Positions 40,723 through 49,456 are shown, numbered from the stretch's first letter. The stretch is DNA of 64,000 bases from Chloroflexota bacterium (GCA_016235425.1 JACRLC010000006.1:1-64000); one strand, 5' to 3'. Notes: a model not told the origin generated them from the sequence alone. Translations and numbers: made by a program.

Positions 40723-41679
40723 TTACTCCGCATAAATATCCGTGTACAAATCTTCCACTGTAAGCTCAGGACTCGCCTCCGCGAACTCCACGGCCTTGTT
40801 CACTTCGTTATCCACGCCCGCGTCGATGTCATCCAAAGCCTTCGCGGTTGTGGCTTTCTTTTCAATTAATTGCTTTCGGAAAATTCCAATCGGATCGTTC
40901 TCCTGCCACTTCTTTACTTCTTCCTGCTTGCGGTAACGTTCGGGGTCGCCCATCGAGTGACCGCGGAAACGGTACGTGTCAATTTCGAGCAAATATGGCT
41001 GGCCTTCCTTGCGGACGTAATCCATCGCTTCCTTTGCGGCTTCATAGACCTTCATCACGTCCATGCCATCCACCTGGCTGTTCTTCATCCCATACCCTTC
41101 GGCTTTCTGACGAATCTCCGTCACAGCCGACGCGCGTTCCACCGCCGTGCCCATGCCATATTGATTGTTCTCACAAACCCACAGCACACGCAGTCCCCAG
41201 GTCTTTGCGAGATTCAAAGCCTCGTGAAAATAACCGATGTTCGTTGCCCCATCGCCAAACATACAAATCGTGACGTTGTCGTTTCCCGCGTACTGGTCGC
41301 CGAGCGCCAACCCCGACGCGATGGGTAAGTGCCCGCCCACAATCGCATGTCCGCCCCACATGTTCTTGGACGTATCCGCCATGTGCATCGAGCCGCCCTT
41401 GCCCTTCGACGTTCCCGTCTCTTTTCCGAGCAATTCAGCCATCACTTCATTGGCCGAAATTCCGCAGTTCAGCGCAACACCGTGGTCACGATACGCCGTG
41501 ATTATACGGTCACGCGGTTCGCGCGCCGCAATCAGACCCGTGCTCACCGCTTCCTGTCCGATGTACAGGTGCATGAAACCGCCAATCTTGCCTTGCTGGT
41601 AAAGTTCCGCGCCGCGTTCTTCCACGCGGCGAATCAGCACCATCTGATGATACAAATCGAGTTGTTGTTCTTTCTTCAT
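40723..41679 (-). CDS. pdhA: Pyruvate dehydrogenase E1 alpha subunit
   Basis: 318 residues, thiamine-diphosphate-binding part of E1: GDGATNIGYFHEALNLAKTWGLRVLWVCENN is the TPP/Mg motif (GDG...NN); SKGKGGSMHMAD and YRFRGHSMGDPERYR (regulatory/catalytic His loop) are typical. First gene of pdhA-pdhB-pdhC. Start MKKEQQLDLYHQMVLIRRVEERG. Feeds acetyl-CoA synthesis, next to the PPDK in carbon metabolism. Confidence 0.94.
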   Translation of the reverse strand: MKKEQQLDLYHQMVLIRRVEERGAELYQQGKIGGFMHLYIGQEAVSTGLIAAREPRDRIITAYRDHGVALNCGISANEVMAELLGKETGTSKGKGGSMHMADTSKNMWGGHAIVGGHLPIASGLALGDQYAGNDNVTICMFGDGATNIGYFHEALNLAKTWGLRVLWVCENNQYGMGTAVERASAVTEIRQKAEGYGMKNSQVDGMDVMKVYEAAKEAMDYVRKEGQPYLLEIDTYRFRGHSMGDPERYRKQEEVKKWQENDPIGIFRKQLIEKKATTAKALDDIDAGVDNEVNKAVEFAEASPELTVEDLYTDIYAE

Positions 41680-41811
41680 TGATTGACTCCGCTAAGAATC
41701 TTGCCTTGAGCCTGTCGAAAGGTCAGACAAAATAACACCAATTATTCACGAGCGTTATGCCTTGGAAAACAAGCACGGCATTATATCAGATAATTTTAGT
41801 CCGATTTTCTG

Positions 41812-41837
41812 GTAATGCGAGATTAATCTCGCATTAC
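41812..41837. repeat. 26-bp perfect palindrome, GTAAYGCGA family
   Basis: The half GTAATGCGAGATT is followed by its exact complement. Related palindromes lie at 50066-50091 and 51766-51785. It is about 20 bases before the HEAT-repeat gene start region. Confidence 0.7.
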
Positions 41838-41857
41838 TTTGCGTGTAAAATAGAAAC

Positions 41858-43009
41858 ATGAATTGGCTCACAGGAGGAAAGACCGGCGAGGTCAAACGCC
41901 TCATCTCTCAACTTGCAGACGCGTCCAAACGCGACCATGCCGCGCACGAATTGATTCGACTCGGCACCGAAGCCGCTCCCGCGCTGATAGAAGCGCTTCA
42001 AACCAACGACTTGAACCTGCTCCCGTTATATGGACAGATCCTTACCCGCATCCCCTCCGCCACCCCCGTATTGACGAAGGCTCTTGGAACCGCACATCCC
42101 CTCGTGCGCGGACGCGTCTGCGAGATCCTCGCGGTGACGCGCGACCGTGCCGCCGTCCCCGCTCTCATGGACGCGTTGCACGGCGAATTTTATACCGTCC
42201 GTGCAAAGGCCGCGGCAGCCCTGGGCAGTATCGGCGATCCAAAGTTTATTCACGAATTATTGCCCGCGCTCAATGACCCGGAAGATGAAGTCCGCATTGC
42301 CGCTGTGCTTGCGTTGGGAAAATATCGCGAACCCTCCACTTTTGATGAAATGGGAAATGTTCTTCTCGACGACCCAATCATCGAAGTCCGCCAGGCCGCG
42401 GCGCGGGCATTGGGAAATACCAAACATCCTGAGGCCGTGTTCTTCCTCATGCAAGCCATTCGCGATGCCTTCTGGTGGTACGAGCGCGAACACGCCGCAG
42501 GTGATTTACTGCAAGCCATCGAAAACATCGGCGCTCCCGCGGTTGACTCACTAATCGAAGCACTGGCAGACAGGGAAGGGACAGTCCGCAAATTTGCCGC
42601 CACCATCCTCGGCAAAATCGGCGACCCGCGCGCCATCGAAGAATTGGGCATGGCATTATACGATTTGCATCATGAGGTCAGTCTTGCCGCGGCGGAGTCG
42701 CTTGCCCAATTTGGCGCGCCAGTTATCGAGGTCATGGCCGAAGCGTTACGTCATCCCGAGTCCGCCGTCCGCGAACATGCGATTATCGGGCTGGGAAAAA
42801 TCCAGGATGCGCGTGTCGCACCGCTCCTAATTCAAATGCTGAAAGACCCCGAGAGAATTGTGCAAAAGCAGGCCATTAAGTCGCTTGGTCAATTGCATGA
42901 TTCGCGCGCCGAGGTTGCATTAAAGGAAATTGCATCCAACCGTGCCGACCGCGAGTTTTCCATGCTGGCGAAACAGATGATGGAAAATAACAAAGCCCAT
43001 TCGTCCTGA
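41858..43009 (+). CDS. HEAT-repeat (PBS lyase-like) protein
   Basis: A 383-residue alpha-helical solenoid of about ten HEAT units of 30-35 residues, with repeated AVPALMDAL, VRAKAAAALGSIGDPKFI, VRIAAVLALGKY, VRQAAARALGNTK, VRKFAATILGKIGDP and VREHAIIGLGKIQD. Such proteins are protein-protein scaffolds; similar repeats occur in bilin-lyase subunits but no catalytic part is present. No signal peptide; cytoplasmic. Partner unknown. Confidence 0.82.
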   Translation: MNWLTGGKTGEVKRLISQLADASKRDHAAHELIRLGTEAAPALIEALQTNDLNLLPLYGQILTRIPSATPVLTKALGTAHPLVRGRVCEILAVTRDRAAVPALMDALHGEFYTVRAKAAAALGSIGDPKFIHELLPALNDPEDEVRIAAVLALGKYREPSTFDEMGNVLLDDPIIEVRQAAARALGNTKHPEAVFFLMQAIRDAFWWYEREHAAGDLLQAIENIGAPAVDSLIEALADREGTVRKFAATILGKIGDPRAIEELGMALYDLHHEVSLAAAESLAQFGAPVIEVMAEALRHPESAVREHAIIGLGKIQDARVAPLLIQMLKDPERIVQKQAIKSLGQLHDSRAEVALKEIASNRADREFSMLAKQMMENNKAHSS

Positions 43010-43137
43010 GCGGAGCGCCGTGTTCGCCTGCCCCGACGCTCTTCCGGGACTGACGAACACAGTCCCTCCGCTCAGCGCGGAGCATACTTCGTCCTGCCTG
43101 CACCGTGCGCAGGCATGTGTGAGCGGAGCCGTTGTTA
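43006..43137. repeat. GAGCGGAG/TCGTC-type dispersed repeat
   Basis: TCGTCCTGAGCGGAGCG at the left and CTCCGCTCAGCGCGGAG further on are inverted; the family is that described at 2470. The stretch covers the end of the HEAT-repeat gene. Confidence 0.65.
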
Positions 43138-43141
43138 TTAT

Positions 43142-43260
43142 TATGTCATTGCGAGACGGCGCTCTTCCGTCGAAGCAATCTCTAATTAATGGTGAATGCT
43201 ACTTGATAAGGGCTATCCGTTTACGGGGGATTGCTTCGCCAACAAACGGCTCGCAATGAC
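43142..43260. repeat. GTCATTGCGAG dispersed repeat, full copy
   Basis: GTCATTGCGAGACGG at the left and CGGCTCGCAATGAC at the right are outer inverted ends; GAAGCAATCTC and GGGATTGCTTCGCC are the inner pair. A shorter copy lies at 16643. Together with the previous element it fills the 275-base gap. Confidence 0.85.
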
Positions 43261-43284
43261 AAAAATTTATTCGTAGGAGCAAAC

Positions 43285-43980
43285 ATGAAACGCATTCACA
43301 CTTTACTGGCTGTGCAATCCCTTGTAGCCGTTTTGGTCTCGATCAATCGCCTCGGCACGTGGACTCTGGGTTACGTCCTGCCGAACGAATTTCTCCGCTG
43401 GGTGGATTTCAACAACATGCTCATCCTGCCGCTGATTAGTCTCGCGGCGTTTTATCTTCTCAAGAAGACCATCGAATACAATTCGTCGGCGCGTGAAGGC
43501 CAGACCCACCTTGCCATCAATCTGGTTTTCATCATCGGCGTTTACCTGCTCGCCGCGAGTTACGGTGACCATGAAGTGACGAATTACCTTCACGCCCGTT
43601 TTTGCCTGGATGACCCCGCAAGTGATGTGTGCCGCGTCGTCATCTTCAACGACGATGAATTCAGCCACTGGATTTTCTTCACAGGTTTTGTGATGATGAA
43701 CGCGGCTTTGCTTTTCCTGCAAGTTGTTTTTCCCCACAAAGACAGTTTGTCCAAAACAGATATCGGCCTGCTTATCGCCAATTCCCTTTTTCTCGGCGCG
43801 GGCATTTTTGCAAATCTTGGCTTCGAGGAAATCGGCCTTGATTTGTATGTCGTTGCCCTGCTTGCTTTTCTTTCCACCTATCTCCTGTGGAGACGTGGGG
43901 GACAGCCCTTGTTCATTTATTACACCTCAGCATATTGGTCGGGCCTGATTGCAAGCTTCATTGCACAAGCAATGAGATAA
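43285..43980 (+). CDS. Hydrophobic membrane protein of unknown function
   Basis: A 231-residue protein with about six or seven membrane segments (for example LLAVQSLVAVLVSI, NNMLILPLISLAAFYLL, LAINLVFIIGVYLLAA, WIFFTGFVMMNAALLFLQVV, LGLLIANSLFLGAGIF-like, LYVVALLAFLSTYLLW). The loop FCLDDPASDVCRVVIFNDDEFSHW holds two Cys and many acids. I do not recognise the family. TAGGAGC precedes the ATG at 43285, which I prefer over a longer repeat-coded frame. Confidence 0.7.
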   Translation: MKRIHTLLAVQSLVAVLVSINRLGTWTLGYVLPNEFLRWVDFNNMLILPLISLAAFYLLKKTIEYNSSAREGQTHLAINLVFIIGVYLLAASYGDHEVTNYLHARFCLDDPASDVCRVVIFNDDEFSHWIFFTGFVMMNAALLFLQVVFPHKDSLSKTDIGLLIANSLFLGAGIFANLGFEEIGLDLYVVALLAFLSTYLLWRRGGQPLFIYYTSAYWSGLIASFIAQAMR

Positions 43981-44017
43981 CTCGTATGGAAACTTGGCTC
44001 AGGAATTTTTCACAACC

Positions 44018-44112
44018 CCGAAGGGGCGCAGCGTTTATAGACAAAAAGCGTTTGTTTCCGAACCCCGACGGGGTGACATTTTTCCCCAATATGCCATCCC
44101 TTCGGGATTGTT
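44018..44112. repeat. CCCGAAGGGG/CCCTTCGGGA dispersed repeat
   Basis: CCCCGAAGGGGCGCAGCG, AACCCCGACGGGGTGACA and ATCCCTTCGGGATTG follow each other. Related copies lie at 62312-62463 in the trp region. Confidence 0.7.
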
Positions 44113-44211
44113 GCTTTGGCTGTGTCGAGTATTTTCTCCATCTTTGATTTCGGCTTGAAAAGATGTAAAATACGAGTAATCTTATCCGTATTTACAAGCG
44201 ACATAAACTCC

Positions 44212-46314
44212 ATGTCACGCAACCTGGCTGACCGTCTCAACTCAGCGCGTCACGCCCATTTCGTTGGACGCAACGGCGAGCTTTCTGTCTTCGAATCCGC
44301 CCTGAGCGCAGAAACCCTTCCCTTTCTCATCCTTCATATTTTTGGCCCCGGCGGCGTGGGCAAGACCACCCTCCTGCAAGAGTTCGCGCTTCTGAGCGAG
44401 CGGCACGGAGCACATCCTGTCTATCTCGACGCGCGCCACATTGACCTCTCACCGGACGTTTTCACGAAAACCCTATGCGCCTCATTGGGACTCAACAACG
44501 GCGCTTCATTGCCGGACCTGTTGGCGGCCGCGCCTCAACGGACAGTTATCCTCATTGACACATACGAGGCCCTTACCTCGCTCGACGGTTGGTTACGTGC
44601 CACCTTCCTGCCTCAACTCCCCGATACAGTCCTGACCGTGCTGGCAGGCCGCAACCCTCCCGACACGGCCTGGCTGGGTGACGCCGGCTGGCAGGACCTC
44701 GTGCGGGTCATTTCACTTCGCAATTTGAGCCAGGAGGAAAGCCGCGCCTTCCTCAGCAAGCGCGGGCTTCCCACCGACCAACAGCAGAGCGCACTGGAAT
44801 TCACCCACGGACATCCGCTCGCACTTTCGCTGGTGGCCGAGGTCTTCTCGCAGCGCGGCCATGTCGGCTTTCGCCCGGAGGAATCGCCGGATGTGGTCAA
44901 AACGCTGATGGAGCGTTTCGTGCAACAAGTTCCGGGGCCTGCTCATCGCGCCGTGCTGGAAGCGTGCGCGTTGGTACGCGTCACCACTGAGGCTTTACTG
45001 GGTGAAATGCTGGGTATGCCCATTGCAGGCCCAGCCTCCCAGGGAGTCCACGCGTTGTTCGAATGGCTGAGGGAATTGTCCTTCGTCGAATCCAGCGCCG
45101 AGGGTGTTTTTCCCCATGACCTGGCGCGCGAAACCCTTGCCGCCGACTTGCGCTGGCGCAACCCCGACTGGTACGTGGAACTCCATAACCGCGCCCGCAA
45201 ATACTACACCGGCCGCTTGAGCCAGACCAGCGGCCTTGCCCAACAACGCCTCATGCTTGATACGGTCTTTCTGCATCGCGAGAACGCCGTCATCCGCTCG
45301 TTCTTCGACTGGCAGGCGACGGGCAGTATGATCCCGTACAACATGGAGAATGACGACGCGCCCGCGCTGGAAAGGATGGTCGCCGCGCACGAGGGCAGGC
45401 AATCTGCGCAGATTGCCGCGCACTGGTTCAAAAAATTCCCGCAAAATGTGACTGTTTGGCGCGATGCCCAGGATGCGCCGCTGGGCTTTGTATTGTCCCT
45501 GCCGCTTCATGCGATGAGCGACGAAGATGAAAGGTTCGACCCTGCCATCAAGTCCACGAGGGCGTATCTGGCAAACCACGCCTCCCTGCGCCCGGATGAA
45601 GTCGCGACGTTGTTCCGATTCTGGATGGCGGGAGATTCTTATCAAGGCATCTCACCGATTCAAAGCCTGATATTCATTCAAGTGGCAAAACATTACCTGA
45701 CCACCCCTGGTTTGGCTTTCACTTTCTTCCCCTGCGCCGACCCGGACTTCTGGACGGCAATCTTGGGTTACGCGGAATTGGCGCGCCTGCCCGATGCCGA
45801 TTTTGACGTGAATGGAAAACACTACGGCGTTTATGGCCATGATTGGCGTGCCATGACGCCGGCGGTCTGGATTGCGCGGCTGGCTGAGAAAGAGGTTGGG
45901 GTAGCCGAGCCAACTCCCGTACCGCTGTCCGTTGAACCACTGATGCTTTTGAGCCGGGATGAGTTCAGTGATGCGGTGAAGCGGGCGCTTCAGGATTTTG
46001 CCCGTCCGGGCGGGTTAACGGGGAATCCTCTTCTGAGGTCAAGGCTGGTTTCGGAGACAGCAGGCGAAGGGTCCGGGGAAAGAAGCGAGGTTTTAAAGTC
46101 AAAAATGAGGGAAGCGGCGGACTCATTACGCGTCCATCCGCGGGACGAGAAATTGTTCCGAGCCATCGAAAAGACCTATCTCCATCCCGTGCCCACCCAG
46201 GAGGCGGCGGCGGAACTGCTCGACCTGCCGTTCAGCACGTATCGCCGGCATTTGACGAGCGGCATCCAGCGCCTGACCGAGATTTTGTGGCGGCAGGAGG
46301 TCGGAGAAAATTGA
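44212..46314 (+). CDS. STAND-type ATPase regulator with C-terminal helix-turn-helix-like region
   Basis: About 700 residues. HFVGRNGELSVFESAL precedes the P-loop FGPGGVGKTTLL; Walker B is TVILIDTYEAL; a winged-helix part follows (AHRAVLEACALVRVTTEALLGEML). The middle third matches nothing I know. The last 100 residues hold EAAAELLDLPFSTYRRHLTSGIQRL, which reads as a helix-turn-helix of sigma-4 or GerE type. STAND ATPases act as ligand-gated switches. The gene ends just before two copies of a TGAAC-AA-TGAATAG motif and the ECF sigma gene, so it may control that unit. Start at the ATG at 44212 (family start SRNLADRLNSARHAHFVGR). Confidence 0.78.
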   Translation: MSRNLADRLNSARHAHFVGRNGELSVFESALSAETLPFLILHIFGPGGVGKTTLLQEFALLSERHGAHPVYLDARHIDLSPDVFTKTLCASLGLNNGASLPDLLAAAPQRTVILIDTYEALTSLDGWLRATFLPQLPDTVLTVLAGRNPPDTAWLGDAGWQDLVRVISLRNLSQEESRAFLSKRGLPTDQQQSALEFTHGHPLALSLVAEVFSQRGHVGFRPEESPDVVKTLMERFVQQVPGPAHRAVLEACALVRVTTEALLGEMLGMPIAGPASQGVHALFEWLRELSFVESSAEGVFPHDLARETLAADLRWRNPDWYVELHNRARKYYTGRLSQTSGLAQQRLMLDTVFLHRENAVIRSFFDWQATGSMIPYNMENDDAPALERMVAAHEGRQSAQIAAHWFKKFPQNVTVWRDAQDAPLGFVLSLPLHAMSDEDERFDPAIKSTRAYLANHASLRPDEVATLFRFWMAGDSYQGISPIQSLIFIQVAKHYLTTPGLAFTFFPCADPDFWTAILGYAELARLPDADFDVNGKHYGVYGHDWRAMTPAVWIARLAEKEVGVAEPTPVPLSVEPLMLLSRDEFSDAVKRALQDFARPGGLTGNPLLRSRLVSETAGEGSGERSEVLKSKMREAADSLRVHPRDEKLFRAIEKTYLHPVPTQEAAAELLDLPFSTYRRHLTSGIQRLTEILWRQEVGEN

Positions 46315-46333
46315 ACAAAAAGTGAATAGTTTT

Positions 46334-46354
46334 TGAACTGGAAAATGAATAGCG
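46334..46354 (+). promoter_or_regulatory. Shared 21-bp motif, copy 1 (upstream of the ECF sigma gene)
   Basis: TGAACTGGAAAATGAAT followed by AGCG; 20 of 21 bases are the same at 47980-48000. A related half, TGAACAAAAAGTGAATAG, lies just before it at about 46313-46330. Possibly an operator or an alternative-sigma promoter. Confidence 0.55.
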
Positions 46355-46399
46355 GCTCTTGCTACACTGCGGTTGTCAAATGACAGCCGCAGTTTTGTT

Positions 46400-47035
46400 A
46401 TGAGGTTTCAATGTGCATTAGAAGAGAGAGCAGTCTTGGCATACACTAAATTGCCTGCCCGGCAGTTGAGTGACGAAATGCTGGCAGACCGGGTTGCCCG
46501 GGGTGACCCAGCCGCGCTTGGGACCCTTTATGACCACTACGCCTCCACAGTTCTGGGCATCTCGCTCAAGATCATCGGTGATCGCGCCGCGGCTGAGGAC
46601 GTGTTGCAGGAGACTTTCTGGCATGTGTGGCAGGGCGCAGTCACTTATCAATCCCAGCGCGGCTCTTTCACAAGCTGGCTTTTCAGGATTGCGCGCAACC
46701 TTGCCATTGACGCCTGCCGCCGGCGTAGTGTTCGTCCGCAGGCAATCACCGAGACGGCGGATGCCAATCCCATTTTGGATCAGATGCCTGATCCCGACGC
46801 GGATGTCCCGGAGCAGGCTCAATCAAGGCTCAAGGCCCGGCAGGTGCAAAACGCATTGAAAGTCCTGCCGCGTGAACAGAGGCAGGTGATCGAAATGGCT
46901 TATTTTTGTGGAATGACACGGCAGGAGATTGCGGAAGCGACCGGGGAAGCGCTTGGCACAATCCACACCCGCGCCCGGTTGGGATTGCAGAAATTACGTG
47001 AAGAATTGGAAAGAAGAGTCGAGTTCGAATTTTGA
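46400..47035 (+). CDS. ECF-type RNA polymerase sigma factor
   Basis: About 211 residues. Region 2: LADRVARGDPAALGTLYDHYAS then AAEDVLQETFWHVWQG and FTSWLFRIARNLAIDACRRR; region 4: ALKVLPREQRQVIEMAYFCGMTRQEIAEATGEALGTIHTRARLGLQKLREEL. It directs RNA polymerase to its own class of promoters. No anti-sigma gene is adjacent; instead SnoaL- and SRPBCC-type genes follow, recalling ECF41-like contexts, though no SnoaL domain is fused here. Start uncertain: the ATG at 46400 is chosen, a TTG at 46436 with good spacing is possible. Confidence 0.9.
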   Translation: MRFQCALEERAVLAYTKLPARQLSDEMLADRVARGDPAALGTLYDHYASTVLGISLKIIGDRAAAEDVLQETFWHVWQGAVTYQSQRGSFTSWLFRIARNLAIDACRRRSVRPQAITETADANPILDQMPDPDADVPEQAQSRLKARQVQNALKVLPREQRQVIEMAYFCGMTRQEIAEATGEALGTIHTRARLGLQKLREELERRVEFEF

Positions 47036-47059
47036 GCCGCCAACTGTTTTGAGAAACCT

Positions 47060-47476
47060 ATGACCCACGACCTTATTTCTTACATCCAACGGCTGACCAA
47101 CGCCTGGAACTCCCATGATTTGGAGCAGGTTCTGCCTTACTACTCGGAAGAGTATGAAGGCGTGGACATCGGCGAACCGCAGTTGCAACGTGGGCGCAAG
47201 GCGGTGAAAGCGATGCTCCTTCGTTACTGGGGAGCCTTTCCAGACTTGCAGTTTACCGTGGAGAACACGGTTGCCGAGGCCGGCCGCATCGCCATATCCT
47301 GGCTGGCGGAAGGGACGCAACAGGGGTTGATCATGAATATTCCGCCAACCGGGCGCAAGGTGGAGATAAGAGGCGTTTCGGTCATTGATGTGAAGGATGG
47401 CCTGGTGGTGCGCGGCGAATATATTTGGGATCTCGCTGGAATGTTGAGGTCACTTGGTTTATTACCGCAGCTTTAG
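47060..47476 (+). CDS. SnoaL-like (NTF2-fold) protein
   Basis: A 138-residue cone-shaped NTF2/SnoaL-fold protein: FVQ-like opening LISYIQRLTNAWNSHDLEQVLPYYSEEYE, then GRKAVKAMLLRYWGAFPDLQFTVENTV and PPTGRKVEIRGVSVIDVKDGLVV. The pattern resembles ester cyclases/polyketide cyclase-like proteins; ligand unknown. It lies 24 bases after the sigma gene and may be a ligand-sensing partner, as in ECF41. Confidence 0.82.
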   Translation: MTHDLISYIQRLTNAWNSHDLEQVLPYYSEEYEGVDIGEPQLQRGRKAVKAMLLRYWGAFPDLQFTVENTVAEAGRIAISWLAEGTQQGLIMNIPPTGRKVEIRGVSVIDVKDGLVVRGEYIWDLAGMLRSLGLLPQL

Positions 47477-47525
47477 CAGGTGTCAGCATTTGCGTTCAGC
47501 GTTTCAAACTTTAGAGGAGTTTATG

Positions 47526-47960
47526 ATGAATACCATCGAAATCCAATACGACATCGCACGGAGGCCAAATGACGTCTTCGCGTTCCTGACAGACTTCAGT
47601 CAACTCAGGAAATGGCGCACGCTGGAAGATTTCCGCGTGGAGCCAGATGGCCCCATCCACGTTGGCAGTCGGCTGCTCTCGAAGGTCAGCGGCATTAGCC
47701 AGCCGATGCAGTTCACGAATGAAGTCGTGGAGCTTGACGCCGCCCGCCGCGTCTATCGCGATCGCTGCCTGGACGGAACGTTCCTCATTCAGAGCGGTTG
47801 GCAGGTCGAGTCCGATAACGGAAGTTCTCGTCTCAAGCGGGTCACAGAATTTGAAACGCGCGGCTTCATGAAATTGCTGACCCCTGTCCTCCGTCGCGCC
47901 ATTCGTCAGGGACAGCTTCAGGATCTATCAAAACTGAAGCAGATTCTGGAGAAGAATTGA
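47526..47960 (+). CDS. SRPBCC (polyketide cyclase/START-like) protein
   Basis: A 144-residue helix-grip protein: MNTIEIQYDIARRPNDVFAFLTDFSQLRKW is the typical N-terminus, with ELDAARRVYRDRCLDGTFLIQSGWQVE and a long C-terminal helix MKLLTPVLRRAIRQGQLQDLSKLK. Such proteins bind hydrophobic ligands. GGAG lies six bases before the second of two adjacent ATG (47526), which I choose. Same strand as the sigma and SnoaL genes. Confidence 0.85.
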   Translation: MNTIEIQYDIARRPNDVFAFLTDFSQLRKWRTLEDFRVEPDGPIHVGSRLLSKVSGISQPMQFTNEVVELDAARRVYRDRCLDGTFLIQSGWQVESDNGSSRLKRVTEFETRGFMKLLTPVLRRAIRQGQLQDLSKLKQILEKN

Positions 47961-47979
47961 ATAGTAATTGGGCATTAAA

Positions 47980-48000
47980 TGAACTGGAAAATGAACAGCG
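47980..48000 (+). promoter_or_regulatory. Shared 21-bp motif, copy 2
   Basis: TGAACTGGAAAATGAAC followed by AGCG, one base different from the copy at 46334-46354, and 52 bases upstream of the small membrane protein gene. Confidence 0.55.
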
Positions 48001-48052
48001 CCGCGCAGTAAATTATTTGTAACTCATCTCCAGAAGGAGCACGAAAAACAGT

Positions 48053-48355
48053 ATGGACATCCAATCTTTACAACTTTTCGCTGGGTTTACCTCCACTGCC
48101 ATGTTCGTCACCAGCAACCTGCCAATGCTTTTGAAGGCCTACAAAACCAAGAACTTGAAATCCTACAGCTTTGGACACATTGCAATGAGCAACCTCGGCA
48201 ACCTGATCCACTGGCTGTATGTTTCCAGCCTGCCGGTCGGGCCGATCTGGTTTCTGCACGGATTCTTTACAGCGGCCACCGCACTGATGCTGTTTTGGTA
48301 TCTGCGCTACGAAATGGGCTGGCCTGGCTCGAATCGGTCGGAAAATCCGACCTGA
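48053..48355 (+). CDS. Small three-helix membrane protein, PQ-loop/SemiSWEET-like
   Basis: A 100-residue protein with three membrane segments: LFAGFTSTAMFVTSNLPMLL, FGHIAMSNLGNLIHWLYVSSL and IWFLHGFFTAATALMLFWYL. The arrangement and the KTKNLKSYSF link between helices 1 and 2 match SemiSWEET half-transporters (KTKSxKxxS), which dimerise to move small sugars. The Pro-Gln of the PQ-loop reads Leu-Pro here. AAGGAGC precedes the ATG. The motif at 47980 lies upstream. Confidence 0.65.
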   Translation: MDIQSLQLFAGFTSTAMFVTSNLPMLLKAYKTKNLKSYSFGHIAMSNLGNLIHWLYVSSLPVGPIWFLHGFFTAATALMLFWYLRYEMGWPGSNRSENPT

Positions 48356-48379
48356 GAAATCCACCCAAAAGGAGAACCC

Positions 48380-48826
48380 ATGCCACACCATGGCTTGATG
48401 GATCCAAACAAAATGACAGAAGAAGATGCGGCTTTGATGCGTGCCCGTCTGCACCTGCGCGGTGGAAAACGCCGGCTTCAAGAAGGCTTGTCGGCGGCAG
48501 GCATTGTGGCTTTATATGACGCATTGCTCTTTGGGATGCGGTACTTCATTGCCAGGCCTGAACGTTGTGAAAGAATGAGCGTCACAAGTACTGCTGATTT
48601 GTGGGATCATACCGCCCTGTATTACACACTGACAAAGGCGGGCGTCTTCGACGATCCATATGCTTTCAACCATTTGAGCCTGATCGTTGAACGGGCGCTC
48701 TGGCAGGAATCATTTTCATTCGATGCCGATGCAGTCCTCGTGGAAATTGAAAAGATGCTGACGAGACTCGGCGTCATCCCATTCAGCGAAGCCGCTTTGC
48801 CTGGCGAAGCGGGGGGAGCGCGTTGA
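48380..48826 (+). CDS. Conserved-looking protein of unknown function
   Basis: A 148-residue soluble, helical protein beginning MPHHGLMDPNKMTEEDAALM; a possible amphipathic core AAGIVALYDALLFGMRYFI and LSLIVERALWQESFSFDADAVLVEIEKML. I recognise no family. It lies 24 bases after the SemiSWEET-like gene with AGGAGA before the ATG, so it is probably co-transcribed. Confidence 0.6.
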   Translation: MPHHGLMDPNKMTEEDAALMRARLHLRGGKRRLQEGLSAAGIVALYDALLFGMRYFIARPERCERMSVTSTADLWDHTALYYTLTKAGVFDDPYAFNHLSLIVERALWQESFSFDADAVLVEIEKMLTRLGVIPFSEAALPGEAGGAR

Positions 48827-48967
48827 TTATTAAAGTGACGGAAGGAAGGTGATGCTTATTGGTGAAAGGATTGACTGCCAGCTTTATCGTTTTGCAAGTG
48901 TTTGGCCCTGTCTCTCAGCGTCAGTTTTGCTGACTTCGCGGAGACCAACAAAGAAAAGGAGATAAAA

Positions 48968-49411
48968 ATGTCTGCTCAAGACAACCTCAAAGTAGATGAA
49001 GAAAACATCGCGGCCTGGAATGCTCACGATGTTGAACGATCCGTGGCGATTTTCCCGGATGATGTTACGTGGCACGACGTAGGCAGTCCGCAGCCCTTCA
49101 AGGGCAAGGACGCCGTCCGTCAGTATATCCAGGGCTGGTTCACAGCCTTCCCGGATATGAAGATCACCGTGAAGAACCGTGTGATCACTGAAGATCAATT
49201 GGCGTCAGAAGTCGAATTCACCGGCACGAACACTGGCCTGCTTGAATTAGCCCCCGGCGCACCCGCCATTCCTGCCACAGGGAAGAAAATCAACGGAAAG
49301 GGAACCTACTTCGTCCGCTTCAAGAATGGGAAACCGGTGGAAGTGCATACCTATCCGGATGCCGCAGGGATGATGATGCAGTTGGGCCTGATGCCCATGC
49401 CCGGCGCATAA
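48968..49411 (+). CDS. SnoaL-like ester cyclase family protein
   Basis: A 147-residue NTF2-fold protein: NIAAWNAHDVERSVAIFPDDVTWHDVG, GKDAVRQYIQGWFTAFPDMKITVKN, and PATGKKINGKGTYFVRFKNGKPVEVHTYPD, the steroid-isomerase/SnoaL plan. It is a distant paralogue of the protein at 47060. AAAAGGAG lies before the ATG at 48968, which fixes the start. Ligand unknown. A terminator follows. Confidence 0.83.
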   Translation: MSAQDNLKVDEENIAAWNAHDVERSVAIFPDDVTWHDVGSPQPFKGKDAVRQYIQGWFTAFPDMKITVKNRVITEDQLASEVEFTGTNTGLLELAPGAPAIPATGKKINGKGTYFVRFKNGKPVEVHTYPDAAGMMMQLGLMPMPGA

Positions 49412-49424
49412 ACCTCTACTTTTC

Positions 49425-49456
49425 AAGAGACAGTCATTATGAAGCGGCTGTCTCTT
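49425..49456 (+). terminator. Hairpin after the second SnoaL gene
   Basis: AAGAGACAG (49425-49433) pairs with CTGTCTCTT (49448-49456). It lies directly before the next membrane gene; there is only a short T-run. Confidence 0.55.

Noticed and set aside
43981-44211. Possible small gene between the membrane protein and the STAND gene
   Set aside because: The sequence is CCCGAAGGGG-type repeat, with no frame of credible codon use.
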